Shown piece by piece: positions 1 to 11,898 of a DNA stretch of 64,000 nt. The position numbers were made by a program, and so were the translations under genes. How positions within the stretch are numbered: the stretch's first letter is position 1; the number at the start of each line of letters is the position of its first letter. The DNA is from Callaeas wilsoni. Its lineage: Eukaryota; Chordata; Aves; Passeriformes; Callaeidae. The notes under the pieces are model-generated. The model was not told the DNA's origin and made no database searches. It saw nothing but the letters and a program-made list of their open reading frames with translations. The DNA lies in contig VWPU01009560.1 in the NCBI GenBank assembly GCA_013398955.1, forward strand, positions 44,127 through 108,126, given 5' to 3'.

Positions 1-3000
1 AGAAGCTCTGAGCACTGTTAGTGCTGCCATGTGTTGTGCGTGCGTGGCCCGGGCTTTCATCCCCCTCCACATGTGTACAAGAGCCTTTCAAACACTGCTT
101 CCTCCAGCAGGGACTGCATGAGACCTCCCTCTGCACGAGAAAAATGATGCAGACCCACAAAGAGCTAATATGGGGAAATTACAAACACCATGGGGTGAGG
201 GACAAAGTTTTTTTCTGAATAATGGCTGTCTGGTGTGAATAATCTCCCTAGAATCAAATTTATCATGTGGATGAGCACACTAGTGAAATAGTTAGGCCAA
301 ATTCTAGGCTCTTTCCCTGGCTAAAAATGTACAGATAAAGTAAATGCAGACCAGTCAGGTGGCCCAGAAATAAAATTCTTCTGAAAATGAAAGCATGCAG
401 CAGATTATTAGTGATAATAATTAGTTAGAGCCTGAAAAATGCATCAGCTACATGCAGGTAGAAGTGTTTAAGAGCTCATCCACAGAAGCCTTGGGAGAGC
501 AAATTGCCTTCCCTTAACTTGGCTAGAACTTTTAAATTATTTTCAGCTTGAAGCTAGAGACCATTGTAAGTCCTGATAACAATATTTTCATCTCTTTGCT
601 GTATTCTTCTTTATTTTCTTTTTAATTCAGGGATGAAACATTGCCCCCAGTAAGGCTTGTTGGCCAAATCTCCAGATTTCTGAACCTTTTGTTTTTCTCT
701 ACATGTGTGCAATTTTCACTATTTTTGTCCAGTGGTGACCTCTGGAATTCCAGAATAATTTTCCCTCCCCTTCCTGGTGCCCTCACGTGACCCAGGAACA
801 CAAACATCTGAGAGACCTCTGGGCATCTTCACATCTGCTGGTAGGTAAGATCAGAGCCATTGTGTGATGTATTTTTAACAGCAGGTGTTGGGCTTAGAGA
901 AGGGTGTGTTGGGTTTTGAGGGGTTGGGCAGAATCTGCACTTAATTCTTAGTTCCCAGGCTATTTAGGAACAGCTTAAAAACACACTTAATCTGTTTGTA
1001 CAAATTTAACATTGTAAAACCACAATAAGGAATTGCTAATGAAGTGCAAGCCTGGATTTAGTTTCAGCTTTGCACCACTGCTGTCCTAAAAAAACAAAAA
1101 ACCCACCCAAACAAAAAAAAAAACCCACCAACCAACTTTAAAGCCGAGTCCAAGACTCTAGTTTACAACTTATTTTCATGAAATACAATTGATTGATTAC
1201 TTGAAGCCTGTTAATTATTATTTAGTCACAGTTTTCAACACAAACTCCTTACAGCAGCAAAACAAACAGTGTGGATGTTTTATCTTTTGCCAATTAACAC
1301 AGTTTGAACATGAATTAAAATAGGCTGTTAGCTCAGGGTCTGATTCACGACTGCATCTCTCCTGGTTGTGCTGCTGTAATCCTGTTGATTTCTGCAGCAA
1401 TGCAGGAACCTTGGTGCAAAATGAGAGAAAAGATTTTTTTAATTGACACCCCTCCCCCAGCCATGTTTAAAGGATCTTACACGAAAGCCTCACACACGAC
1501 TCTTTCATGGTCCGTTAGTAGAAATTTATCATCCAAATTAGAGAAACAGTATAAGCAGAGTGTTTCTCCCAAAATATCATTGAAATCCTATTTTCACAGA
1601 AACCACTCTCAAATTTTTTTATCAGACAAATCTGAAATGGTGCTTAGTGTTCAGTTATCTGCCAGGTATAAATGGCATAAATGGATGATTACTTTAAATA
1701 CATCTGCTCTGAGAAGGGAGTTATGGGACCTCACAAAAGCATCAAGCTGTGACTACTTTCAGGAAATCACCTGGAAATAAATGATGAAGGTTGCTTGCAT
1801 GTCCTTACATTCTCATTGCCTTTTTAGTCAGATAATTGAATTCAGTATGAGCTGCAATTCATTTCTGATATCACTAAGGAATAAATTATTTAATATTTGG
1901 GAGAAGAGACTGAATGACCTTTCAGTCACAGCATCTATGATTATAAATTCTCATGGCCCCTGTCACATGGTTGTATCCATACCAAAATAAAAGAGGGGGA
2001 TTTTAGCCTTGTTGAAATTGGAAAAAATTTCATAGTAGGTCCACCAGTAAGATGATTTCACCTGTTCACTTTTCTAGGCTACATTTGAATTTTACCACAT
2101 GGCCTGTTGAGTTGTCTCTGACCAAAGGCAGAATATCTATTTTTGAGCAGATATTTTTAATAATTCTAATAATAATAATCTTTAATATTCTAAGGAGAAT
2201 AAGAATTTTTTCGTTCACTTCAATGTAAGTAGAATCAGAAACAAAGTAGAGATTTCTACCTCAGCAGAGATGCTACTGATTGTGGTAATGGATGGGTTTG
2301 GAAAAATCTTGGTTTATGTGCTCCGGATGAACAACCTCTACAGTTTATGCAGGCTGTGGCTGCCCTCTTGCTCTTCTCCATCTGGGGCTGTGGAGTGCTC
2401 ACTGTGGCTCAGGTCCTACATCCTGTAATGAGATACAGCAATGGACATCTTCCCCGAGCACACCAGATGCAAATGCCACAATCTTTAATGTGGTTGGAAG
2501 TCATTTTCAAACATTTCTATTCCCAGTTAGTTGAGTCCAGAGGGTATTATGAAATCTGTCCTGATTGTGCAAATTTGTTTTACACTGACTGATTCCATAA
2601 TTGTTCTGAACTGCCTTGGAATGTTTTTTAATAAATACTAAAATAATTATTACTTGAATTCCAGAGATTAGTTCTAGTACAGCTTGGTCTTTGCGTCTTT
2701 CACAGCACAACCAACCTAACAAATAAAGCAGAGAATCTGTGGGACAGTTAACCAGTCAAAGTAGTGGGGAAGTCACAACACGCATACAAGGCCCTTTCAT
2801 CTGCCCTGTGGTGTTTTTAAGCTTCTGGAAACTTGCTTCATTCCACTTGGAATACAATGTGAGTTAGGGTTCAGACACCGAGGATGCTTTCAAACAGTAC
2901 TCGGCAACGTACATAGCTGTCCTGAAGTGACAGAGAAAACTTTTTTTCCCCTTTTTACCATTCCCAAGAGAATGAAGGCCAACCATCTCCTCTGCCAGAC

Positions 3001-3544
3001 TTCTGCAGTTCCTAAGCATTGTCTCTCGTGCCTCTCCTCTCGGAGCAAAACAGCCAGAGAAAGAGGGTAGCTCTCACTTCAGTCCAGTAAATCAGCTGCT
3101 AGAATTTTCATCCATGCTGATTGCACTTGATTTCTCTTCTACTTTTCTCCCCACTTGACCCCAGGATTACCTCCTGACTGGCTCTTCCACAGGGGCATCT
3201 TCAAGAGCAGGAGTACCTTCAACCACAGAAATGACTTGAGACTAGAGCCTGTAAAACAGACAGGCTCTCCTTGCTCAAAGGGGAGGAACCTCATTCCACA
3301 TATGCTGCATGGATGCTCTGAACCAGAGGTTCACGACCATTTTTCTTACTGAGCTTTGTACTTTGTGTGATGCCTGATCTGGAAGGTGTTCTCTGAAAAT
3401 GCATGTCAGGTCAGGCCTGGAAGCAGGGGGTAACACTTTGCTTGCAAATCCCAAAAGAGCTCAGATGTGATTTAGGTGCTTGGAGGCTCACACTGTTATG
3501 ACCTTGGCAAGTTCAGGGGCAATATTTAGGAATTTTTCTGGCAG
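1..3544. other. Non-coding tract, left edge
   Basis: I see no gene here. The longest open frame is 131 codons (1385-1780, plus); it resembles no family I know and lies in AT-rich sequence where such lengths occur by chance. The tract holds an A/C-rich low-complexity run near 1,087-1,136 and a short AAT run near 2,159-2,179. CpG is scarce. At about 292-365 there is a faint resemblance to the opening of a palindromic amniote repeat, too weak to annotate. It could be intergenic or intronic; nothing in the sequence decides. Confidence 0.6.
1087..1136. repeat. A/C-rich low-complexity tract
   Basis: About 50 bases made almost only of A and C, with short A runs separated by CCC or CC. It looks like a decayed poly(A) tail or simple repeat. 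I can recognise no retroposon body upstream of it, so its source stays open. Confidence 0.6.
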
Positions 3545-3619
3545 GGAAATAGGCACCTCCAGGCATATGCAGCAGCTCAATGGGAATGCAAATGGTGGTG
3601 CTGAGAAATACAGTGGCAG
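3545..3619 (+). other. Weak candidate exon (75 bp)
   Basis: A perfect consensus donor (CAG then GTAAGT) follows position 3619, and an acceptor-like TTTTTCTGGCAG ends at 3544. Between them one frame is open, starting after one base and leaving two bases at the donor. The 24 complete codons match no protein I recognise. The upstream pyrimidine tract is short and interrupted. Paired splice-like sites of this quality occur by chance in 64 kb, so this is only a pointer. Confidence 0.12.
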
Positions 3620-6600
3620 GTAAGTAGTGTTAGGTGAGTAAACTTTTTGTGAATCTAGTCCAAATCCACTGCATGTAAATAAGGATAATATCTGAAATGC
3701 TGGAACAGTGATCTGAAGGAAGCGTGGACTTGAAAAGAAAGAGGCTGATAAAGCCAGGAGAGATCCAATTGAAGAGAAAAAAATCTATTTATTGAGCTTG
3801 TCCAGTGAGAACTATGTAGCAAGATTTAATCCTCTGTTAAAAATAAAACCTTCTGCGGTTGTAGACTACCTTCAGTTACAGAGAATGGTGGCTAGAATGT
3901 GGCTGTCAGAGTCGATCGTGGCCTGAGGGTGAGCTGAACTCTTACACTGTGTTTATGTAAAAACACAAGTGATTCTTTTCCTCCCTCCATACCTTGATGC
4001 ATAGAATTGCTGCAAGCAGGGTAATTAATCTGGTCTGTGCCTGCTCATCAAATCTTTCTTGTGGTAAGAACATCTCTATTCTTCTTAAGTGAAAATTATT
4101 TTCATTTTGGAGAAAATTGCCTTGTGTTTCAGATTTGGGGTTATCCAACAGGATAAGGTAGAGGCACCCTGCTGCAGCCTGCTGCCCATTTGAGGGCCAG
4201 AAGCAGTGCCTCCTGCACTCACTTGGGCCTGGGCATGCAGATGGATGTGGGCAGCCAGAGCCCTTCGTGGGAGCTCAGCCCTGCTCAGCTCATCTCTCAC
4301 AGCTGCATTGGTGCTGCCCCATAACACCCTACAGGCTGCCACAGCCTGGCTGTCCTGAGAGCTCCTTGTGTGCCTGTGACCTGCCTTCCCTCCTTCCCCC
4401 TTGCTGAGGCTTGGGGCAGTCCAGCTGGGCACCCTTCCCAAAAGTCCTTCGAGTTTTGATTCATGCAGCCACCATCTATTACAGTCCCATGGTAGGAATG
4501 TTATACTTTATATTTAGAGTTAGCTGAATTTGGACAAAATACTATATCTTATCTATTACTAGAAGCGAAGCTGCCGTATTGTTGTTAGCAAAACATGTTT
4601 TTCTTCTTGGCCTGTCTTTTGTGTGGCATCTACATTTTGATGTGGAGATCTTTTACCATGCAAATACATCTAACATCATCAGAATGGTTCGTGTTGGATG
4701 CAGTATGTTTGTGCACTGATGTTCTGGAAGAAAGCAGATTTTCTCCATGACATGTGGTTGGATTCACCTTAACCCCAAGAATGGATGCTATTGTTGTTGC
4801 TTTTCTCTGCACGCTCTAGAAGAAACACAGGGGAAGAGCAGACATAAACCAGATTTTTCAAAGAAACTCTTGGCAGAACAATGGATGAAATGAGTCTCTT
4901 CAAGGTTTCTGTGTCATCAAATGTTACTGTTGACACTCTGAATGTAGCAATAGTTGTTATGCTAATTAGAGTGGTGTAGTTCTGGAAACAGGAACTGCGA
5001 AAAGACTGTGTCTAGAAGGTACTAATAATCTTTTGATACCTGTATTTTTGCCATTCTTTATTATTATAATGAGAGTGTTAATGTACGAGGGAGAAATCAT
5101 GTGTGTCCTTAATAAAGAATGAAGCTGCACAGTTGTTATCATCTTAAGTACCATATTCATTTAAAATCAAGTAGGCAACTCAAAGGTTAAGAGGTTTAAT
5201 GTTCCTGAACTGTACAATTGAAGTACTATAGTCCAGGTTATTGTTAGCAATTATTCAAAGTGCTTGGGGTTTTTTAATAGAAACTTCATTTTCCAGAAGA
5301 AAGTCCCCCTTAACTTTAGCCAGCATTGCAGTGTGACCATTTAACTGCACAAAGTGCATCATGAGATGCTGTCATGACATAATATGCTCCCAACAGCTAT
5401 TTATATGTTGTTCGATAACCACCCAGTCTCTCTAAAGTTTTCGTGCCACATATATTTCCAGTGAAAATGAGAACTCTTGAGAAGTTCTGTACGTAGAGAT
5501 TAATGTGATATTCCACATGCATTCCTCCCAGCATAAGAAATCTGCCATTTGTTTGCAGCTTTTCCAAGCGCAAGAAACAGGCTTTACTAAAACAGAAAGT
5601 GTACCACAAGCCTATTGGACTGTGTGAGAAGAACACAACAAGCACAGAATAAATGTTATGGTGAAGGAGTACTGAAGGAAACCAAGTAACTGCGGGAAGA
5701 GAGGAAGCTTAGAAATGAATTACACATAGTTTAGGAGTGTGTTAAATGCAAAGCTGAACTCCACATATTAAGCACGGGCAACCATAAAAGCTAATTGACA
5801 TAGATGCGGATGATTATAACGTGGCATTCACAATTAACCTTTAAAAACAGAGTCCCCATACTGAACCAGGAGAGTGGCCTACTGTTGGGGAAAATGTGTA
5901 TGAGCCTGAATCAGCCCAAGGAACTTGAGAAAATGTTTTCAGGAACACTACAAAACCTAGGAAATGCACCAGCAGAAGGGTGACTATTTACTGAAAGGCA
6001 AGATTCAGACTCTGTTGCCTGCTTTTCATGTCCTTAATCCCTCCAGGATATTCTAGAAGCAACAAAACTGATGGGTGTTTTGTATTACTTCTGGTCCACT
6101 TGATCAGTCACAGCTGTGTTGTTTTCTTTGGTCCTTTAACAGAGGCTTATTGCCAAATACATGTGCTATGGGAAGGGTGTTCCCGGTCAGGTTCTTAAAC
6201 TCACAGCCCTCTACTTCAGTAGCTAATTTACAGTCTGGTGCCTACAAGTCAAGACCTTTCAATTGTAACTTTAATCTGTTAACATGATTTATGGAAGCTA
6301 CAGCTTACATTCAATTTAAGCAGCATCAGTCTGGGTCAGCCCTAGCTGAGTTTCTTCCTAAACTCTAACAAAACCCAGCTAGAGAGTGAATTCATTCCTG
6401 TTTAAAGATTCTCCTGCAGCACAGAAAGACCACTAAGCCAAGCCACATGGGCATAGCTTCTTGCCTTTATTGATATGCACATCATTCCAGTTTTACTTTA
6501 TTAGTTCAGAAGTTTGAAGTTTTTTTAAGCTTTGCTGTGATATGTGTTTGTGTTCAAAGCAGTCTCTTCATATCAGTATGCAACAGTCTTTCCAGATCCT

Positions 6601-7777
6601 TTCAAACCCTTGTAAGAGAAGAAGTCACCAGTACCTTCTTGCACGTTGTGCCCTTTATGGAGAATCAACAGGCTTCATGACATCATTTGCTGGTCAGCAA
6701 ATCATGGAGTTTAGTGAACTGAGACAAAAATTTATCTTCATAGTACAGTTCCCTCACTTTTCAACAGAACATCATGCCTCAAAGTCAGCAGTTGAATCTT
6801 CTTTGCTATTACACAAGGGAACTATCTGATGAGGCTGAAACACAGTTCCTTCAGGATGGATAAAACTAAGCGCAAAGAAGAAAATGGGGCAGGGCCAGAA
6901 TGCAGAATGACAGACATCACCTTTACCAACATTTTCCCTGATCTTCAGTTGCTTTAGTAATGGAGCCATGTAGGAATCCCTTAAAATGAGGTCCTAGCCT
7001 GTCTGCTCAAGTAACCTAGGAAACCAGGGTGGCTCCCCAAGCTTTGACTGTCTCTTGCAAAGAGTTCCTTGAGGTGCTTGCACTGGCCCTGCTGAATGTG
7101 AGGGTTGGAGGTGCTGGACCCCAGCAGCATCACTCCGAGTAACAAGGGTCCATGATGATGAAGACCATGCTGGGGACGCTTTCTTCATTCCGTGTCAAAA
7201 ATCACCAGCATTACAAAAAGAAAACCCGAAGGAGAAAATAGATGCCTGCTCCTCTAACTAGCTGGTTCCCCTGACCTCTGGCATGATCCCATCCTAGTCA
7301 GATTGACTCATAACCAGTCCTGCTCATCGAAGCCACAGCTGGGTCAAGGCGCAGTGAGAGCCAATCAACCCCACCAACTTCATCTCTGTTTCATGACAGT
7401 TTAATCACTGAAGACTGTCTCTTTGTTGAAATATTTTCCCTTGGGGTTTTGGATAGCAGAATTATGTCAAGGCAAACAGACCTAAAAAGTGAAAAAGGCA
7501 CTTGCTCTCATCCAAATTCTTTGGAGCTGATACAAAAACACCTCTTCTGTGGTGTTTGCAGCAAGCATGCATACATGTCATGAGCCCTTAATCTCATGCA
7601 GTCATAGCTCACAATTCAGCTGAAATGGCTGCATTTTACATTCTTCATTTTATTGCCGTCAATGATGACATAAGTTAGAGGATACAGCCTAGAAAATAGT
7701 CAGTCTCATCATACACGTCAGCTGAAGTGAAGAAAAGGTAACAGTCAGTGTGAACTGATGGGAAATACATTATTCCC
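3620..7777. other. Non-coding tract with a GC-rich patch at 4,150-4,440
   Basis: No gene is supported. About 4,150-4,440 is close to 60% G+C, well above its surroundings, and carries a 118-codon minus-strand frame (4085-4441). Its predicted protein is low in hydrophobic order and resembles nothing I know, so I treat it as a by-product of composition. A second moderately GC-rich patch lies at 7,010-7,190. Both could be old repeats I cannot name. The rest is AT-rich and featureless. Confidence 0.55.
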
Positions 7778-7885
7778 TGGGCCATATTCACTCTGGTGAA
7801 AATAAGGAATTACTACTGAGGTATTCGGAGTTAAATTGTTCTGGAACCAGGCAGAGTGGGAACGGGGTCAGAGGAACAATTTCTA
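7778..7885 (+). repeat. Old palindromic amniote repeat (MITE-like)
   Basis: The segment opens GGGCCATATTCACTCTGG, continues through GTGAAAATAAGGA and then GGAGTTAAATTGTTCTGG. This follows a repeat I remember from bird, turtle and crocodile DNA. Its consensus begins with a GGGCCAGATTC-type block, runs through a 'TGTAAAT..GGAGTAACTCC' block and returns as the inverted copy. Here the inversion is badly decayed, so the element is old. I do not recall a database name. The boundaries are approximate, and the right half (after about 7,850) is the weaker part. Confidence 0.5.
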
Positions 7886-8959
7886 TTCCATTGGTGCCTT
7901 TTTCAGATTATAATTCTGAGTGCACATTGTCATATTTTCCTCCTCATCATATTTTTATACCATTTGATAGTGCATTACTGATGTGGCTTCAGTTACTTTT
8001 TTGAGATTCACATAAAAAAACAAAATTGTGAGATAATAGAATCAAGTACAGAACACTGCTAATGTGGGACCTGGGGGTTTTCACCCTTCACTGAAAGAAG
8101 CATCCAGAGATGCTTGTTCACAATTCACAGTTTTGTTAAAAATAGCTAATCAAACCAATATTATTAATATGTACAAAAAAATCTATCTTGTACACAATTA
8201 ACACTGCTGTAAGAAAAACACGTTTTCCAATGGCGTTACAAAAATTATAGGTTGTTGTGCCCACCAAAGTTATTTTAGCAGAGTGATGTTGTTAGCACTG
8301 GAACTGAGCCATGTTTTCATAGTCAAATGATAGGCCTTTTCTAAGGTCATGCCCACGCAGTACAAAGCCCACTAAGTGCTTCTTTGTAAAGGCTAAATGG
8401 AATTCACAATTCTACAGGCAATCATTTTATTATGATCATATGAGTATTCACAATGTAATTTTTAAAATCTTGTAAATAAAGCAGGCCAGTATCTAAGGGC
8501 AATCATGTGTCAAATTGAAAAGCTTGTGATTTCTGGCTTTCACTTACAATACATAACATACCATACAAGAAAATTAACATTTGTTACCTTACTCTGGCCT
8601 TTCAATCACGTTTCTGGCTTACGGTTTTGCAGAAAAGAAAAATCCACTTAAACATAATAGAAATCAAGGTATCACTTTTTCATAGTGAGAACCACCAACT
8701 TGCACAAAACGTTATGCATTGTAGAAGTGGTGTGGAACCTTTAAAGAAGGGACAGCGTAATGTCAGGGCCTGAATGGAGGATACTGTTCAGACTCCACTG
8801 GGTGTTTGGTTTTCAGCACCGGTCTTAGATAAATCTAGTCCAAAGAATGGTCACTTTCATTATCTGCCACAAGTGGACATTAACCCAATTAATAGATGAC
8901 CCATGAAAACGTATTTTTAGATAATGCTAGGCAGGGTCTCTGCTCTACCCCTCAGCCTC
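7886..8959. other. Non-coding AT-rich tract
   Basis: I see no gene and no repeat I can name. The sequence is AT-rich with many short A and T runs and few CpGs. No open frame is long enough to consider. Confidence 0.6.
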
Positions 8960-9130
8960 TAGCCATCATCAGGGTCTCTCTGCAGCAGGTGGCTTTCAAG
9001 TCATTATGGACAGCCACAAACATCCTCCAAGAGTTTGTCTAAACCTCTTCCGAGCCGTGAGTAGCTCAGACCTCTGCGGCTGCCTGGGTGATGGCTTCCC
9101 TGCTGTAGCCACACAGGTATGGCAAAGGGC
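8960..9130 (-). mobile_element. Possible CR1-family 3' UTR fragment
   Basis: On the plus strand, CATCCTCCAAGAGTTTGTCT followed by AAACCTCTTCCGAG, and later CCTGGGTGATGGCTTCC, line up in order with the antisense of a CR1/L3-type 3' end. In the consensus the corresponding words are a 'tccatgaa-tt-tctagt' block, a 'ttttgaaccc' block and an 'atcc-tggcaa-gagttcc' block. The spacing is about right but identity is low. A 127-codon minus-strand frame (8996-9379) overlaps it and has no recognisable reverse-transcriptase motif. It may be only a chance resemblance. Confidence 0.3.
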
Positions 9131-9469
9131 AGAGAGCTGCCAGCAGGCTGGTATGTTTACATGGTCTTGCAGGGCTGTCCAGCTTGACCTCAGTGAGTTT
9201 TTGGTCATCTCCTCATAAGGAACCCTCCTATGGAGAAATACCATAAGACAGGTGCCTAACAGACTGGGTACCATACTAAGGGGAAAGTTTAGTGTTTCAA
9301 CATTAAAATTCAAAGATATCTCAAATACAAAACTCACTCCTGGCAGGTTCTGTCTTTTATACATTGCTTTTTTTTCCATTTAGTGAGCTGGGTGATGAAA
9401 GTATACTTACTACAGCTACAGATTCTATGATACTGCAGAGATTGCTTTCTTATTGGAGGACAGGCTGGA

Positions 9470-10235
9470 ATCCAAATTGATCTGACAAGCTGAAGAAATG
9501 GGCTGAAAAAAAGAAAAAGAGAAAATTTAATAGAGACACATGCAAAGTATTAAATTTAGGTAGCCATGATCGGGCAAAAGCACAGGATGGAATAAAATTG
9601 GTTAGGGAGCAGTTCAAAAGATGAGGCAGGCATTATAATGGAGCACAGGCTGAGTGAGTCAACCCTGTCACACAGTGGCAAAGAAGTCTGACTTCACGCT
9701 GGGTGTCTGAAGAATGCTCCTCTTGGGGAGCGCAGCTTGCTGGGCGTCTGCAGGCATCCTTCTGCTCTACAAAGCACCAGCCCAGCTTCAGGTGCAACGA
9801 TGCACTTAAGTTTGATTACTGCACATCAAGGAAAGTGAGGACCTCTCAGAGACATCCCAGAGGTAAACATTCCAAAGAGTCCTTTGAGGAGCAACTGAAG
9901 AAATATCAAGAGCTGGGCTAGGGACTCCAAAGGGGAAACACCATCAAATATGTACAAGGGCTTTGCCAGGAAGCAAAACATCTGATCACTGTTTCTATGG
10001 TGTCAAAAAGCTGCAATGTATTTTAATTGCAGCCAGAAAGACTCAGGCTAAGCACTTTAAGAAAATTCTTTCTAACACTACAGATAGTGGAGCACTGAGG
10101 TTTGTTGGCTGGCAAAGCAGTGAAGCACCTGTTGCTATAAATCTTATGGACCAATTGGACAAATGTGTCTCAAGGACAGCATGGAAATGTTGATTTGGCC
10201 TCCTAAGTCCCTTCCGGCCTTTTTGTTTGATTAGC
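9470..10235 (+). mobile_element. CR1/L3-type LINE, 3' end, 5'-truncated and decayed
   Basis: The segment follows the 3' part of a CR1/L3 non-LTR retrotransposon: the end of the reverse-transcriptase reading frame, then the 3' UTR. Ordered landmarks are GACAAGCTGAAGAAATGGGC (about 9,483), AGTATTAAATTTAGGTAG, TTAGGGAGCAGTTC, ATTATAATGGAGCACAGGCT, CTGCTCTACAAAGCACCAG, ATTGCAGCCAGAAAGACT and, close to the end, CCTCCTAAGTCCCTTCC. In the family the last block is normally followed by ATTCTATGA-type octamers, which are absent, so the extreme 3' tail is lost. No frame stays open through the ORF2 part; stops and small indels break it, and the upstream endonuclease and most of the reverse transcriptase are missing. 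It is dead and old. The left boundary is set where the match to consensus fades. Confidence 0.82.
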
Positions 10236-11571
10236 TTGGATGTGGATCTTATCCATGGGGGCTTACTTGATGTAGAGCCTTTGCAGGACAGCTTCTCAAA
10301 CTATCCTGGGAAAGCAGATCCAACAAATAGGCAGCAGGGCTGTTCCCAATATGTCTAACAGGGATGGAAAGCAGCTCTGAAGGACAGGAGCCCTGTCCTT
10401 AAATGGGCCCCTGGATTGGTTCATTCTTCAGGTTTAGTCCATCACTGTAATTAAAGGCTAGCTTTTTAAAGGACTTTTGTAGTATCACAAATGAGAAAAA
10501 AGCCCCTTTGCTTTCCTTTTATTTTTGAACACTGTAATTCATGAATCCTATTACCACAGTCCACTGGCTCAAATCACATTGCATATATCAGTGCCATCTT
10601 CACATGAAAATTTTTATTATTTTGTGACTCAAAATAGCGTGATAGCAATCATGCTTGTTTGTATCAGTGCATGCCAGGGAAAGTGGGGAGACATAATTTG
10701 TAGTGTCTCCATTACTGTTTTTACAAATCTCATGTTTCATGGCTGGGAAATACAGAATTTATACAGATAAGTGGCAATGAACCATAACTAAAAGATGAAA
10801 ACATAGGTCCAGAGTCCCTGGCACCATGCATTAAGTGTCAATAGCACATTGAGTCTGACCCAGGAAAGGAAAGGTAGGGCCTGCCTTCTCAAAAGAGCTT
10901 GCAATTTTAAAAGAATCTCGCCATCTAAAAGAGATCTTCACAGCTAAACATGCCATTTTTCATTTTTGTGTCCATACAGACCAAGGGAAGGCTGTGAGTC
11001 CATGACTCATAAATACTTCTTAATCTCATTTTCTTTGGGAAGTACTGAGATCTGGTCTCCTTTACTTTGCCTTGTTTTATTTAATTTCGAACCCAAAGCC
11101 TCAGTTCTTTAGAAAAGGGGAAAAGTTGCTTTGAAGTTAGTTTTATATGTAGAAGCAAACCCTGACCATAAAAATGCTTTCAGAGGGTCACAGCATTGTC
11201 AAGAGATTGAGTTGTGCTGACATTTCCTAATACTAGGGATAAGGGAAATTCCGTTCACCTTGATGTGAGATATTCAGCTTACTCAGGTTTTATGGGTTAA
11301 AAATTGTATCATACAAATTACAATTTGGGAGGACTTTTTCCTTTGCTATTATCGGCATTCCTACACCCAAATTGTGCAAGGATGCCTCTGAACTTGGATT
11401 CACCAGGATAATGGCTTTGCATTTGTGGCGTTATAGCTTAGACATTGCACAGATGGTTTTATCACTTCATCTTATATCTCTTTCCCAAATGATTACCTGA
11501 CCAGCAGATCCATTGCAGTCTGAGCTCTGTTTTCCCACTAACCTCTCCCTTTTGCTGTGCTCTCCTTGCAG
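10236..11571. other. Non-coding tract upstream of exon candidate
   Basis: AT-rich sequence with no repeat I can name and no persuasive open frame. Its final 40 bases turn pyrimidine-rich (about 11,530-11,571) and form the acceptor of the exon candidate that follows. Confidence 0.6.
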
Positions 11572-11898
11572 CAGTGACCTCCAGGAGCATTTTGGTTGTG
11601 CCAGGGCAATGACAGCATCTCTGCCCCAACACTGCCAGCGGGAGAGCTGGATGCAACCAGGAGCTGTTTGGTTTCCTGAGGAAAAGAGAACACTTCTGGT
11701 AATAAGAAAGCTGAAGGCAAAACCAGGCGGAGGGGGATGTGTGAGCCCTAGCAACCATCACAGCAGGCATACTCTGGCCCTGGAGGAAGGGCAAGTGAGA
11801 AAAGCACATGGACCCTGCTGTCTGGATGATGCTACACAAAACCATGGAGGATACACCCTTCAAAATTGACAAAGATAGCATCCGGAGGCAGAGCAATG
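11572..11898 (+). other. Candidate exon with start codon (5' UTR plus first coding part)
   Basis: Seen: a pyrimidine-rich stretch ends in a tandem acceptor CAGCAG, giving an exon start at 11,572 or 11,575. A donor ATG|GTAAGC follows 11,898. Inside, ATG at 11,844 sits in ACCATGG, a near-ideal Kozak context, and opens 18 codons that end with a phase-1 split at the donor. In-frame ATGs also lie at 11,808, 11,826 and 11,829, and the closest upstream in-frame stop is TGA at 11,796. The short peptide begins MEDTPFKIDKDSIRRQSN, polar and charged, like the N-terminus of a cytosolic protein or tail. I do not recognise it. Inference: an internal or alternative first coding exon on the plus strand whose remaining exons lie beyond detection or beyond the window. 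Overlapping minus-strand frames of up to 144 codons have no recognisable content. It could also be a chance pairing of good splice signals. Confidence 0.35.

Noticed and set aside
1385..1780. 131-codon plus-strand frame
   Set aside because: No recognisable family, no strong Kozak context, AT-rich non-coding surroundings.
4085..4441. 118-codon minus-strand frame
   Set aside because: It coincides with a GC-rich patch that lowers stop-codon frequency; the residues show no domain or family likeness.
9420..9432. GATTCTATGATAC, similar to CR1 terminal octamers
   Set aside because: A single copy with no CR1 3' UTR before it; the CR1/L3 segment starts after it, not before.
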